A program made the translations under genes and the position numbers. Under the pieces are notes generated by a model, which saw nothing but the letters and a program-made list of their open reading frames with translations, was not told the origin of the DNA and made no database searches. 64,000 nt of DNA from Rheinheimera mangrovi (GTDB lineage: Bacteria; Pseudomonadota; Gammaproteobacteria; Enterobacterales; Alteromonadaceae). Where the stretch lies: positions 634,501 to 698,500 of the forward strand of contig NZ_CP034683.1 in NCBI RefSeq assembly GCF_003990335.1. Direction: 5' to 3'. Positions 63,975 through 64,000 of this stretch are shown piece by piece (position 1 is the stretch's first letter; each line of letters starts with the position of its first letter).

Positions 63975-64000
63975 ATGAGTACTGTGAACAACCAAATAAC
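63975..64000 (+). CDS. Start of an unidentified gene, cut by the right edge
   Basis: An ATG at 63975 with GAGG 5 bases upstream begins a frame reading MSTVNNQI to the end of the window. It is too short to identify. It is divergent from trmL. Confidence 0.4.

Overview
The window looks like chromosome from a marine or freshwater gammaproteobacterium of the Alteromonadales/Rheinheimera type. This is inferred from gene content: a NagP/NagX/NagB-II N-acetylglucosamine pathway, a TonB receptor with cupin and SapC neighbours, E. coli-like synteny of rsmD-ftsYEX and gpmI-envC-yibQ / yibN-grxC-secB-gpsA, and VCR-like integron attC sites. No species marker is present, so the genus is a guess.

Layout. 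1-15.3 kb is a chitin/N-acetylglucosamine catabolic island: a LacI-type regulator (cut by the left edge), an outer-membrane TonB receptor, a cupin protein, SapC, a Gfo/Idh/MocA oxidoreductase, a GH20 hexosaminidase, GlcNAc kinase, NagB-II, NagA, the NagP permease and NagX. Three TGACA-(N4/5)-TGTCA/GGTCA palindromes sit in its control regions and probably bind the LacI protein. 15.4-21.8 kb carries a Wzi-like protein, coaD, a TetR regulator, the threonine-degradation pair kbl-tdh and a flavin/2Fe-2S reductase.

21.8-25.7 kb is accessory DNA: a 1199-bp IS3-family element with a 4-bp target duplication, followed by a small array of four gene cassettes, all on the minus strand, separated by attC-like sites. 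No integrase gene is present in the window. Two multi-hairpin elements with the same fold but different stem sequences lie on either side.

25.7-45.8 kb is a housekeeping and regulatory stretch: dusC, HDOD and TPR proteins, a DUF2256 mini-protein, glpE-glpG, a FliL-like protein, a rubredoxin-reductase-like flavoprotein, ubiC-ubiA, a PepSY protein, a 2OG-Fe(II) oxygenase, an ECF sigma/anti-sigma/coiled-coil operon, a two-component pair, a large orphan sensor kinase and small DUF proteins. 45.8-64 kb holds a c-di-GMP-I riboswitch in front of a DUF3718 gene, rsmD, ftsYEX, an EAL-like/HDOD protein, rpoH with a perfect CIRCE operator in its leader, the yibQ-envC-gpmI and yibN-grxC-secB-gpsA clusters, a tandem block of about six 125-bp palindromic repeats, a propeller-PAS-GGDEF-EAL protein and trmL.

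Recurring themes are cyclic-di-GMP signalling (riboswitch, EAL-HDOD, GGDEF-EAL) and a dispersed 125-bp palindromic intergenic repeat found at four loci. The observations I rate highest are the CIRCE-rpoH arrangement, the integrase-less cassette array with its covarying flanking elements, the riboswitch, and the tandem repeat block.
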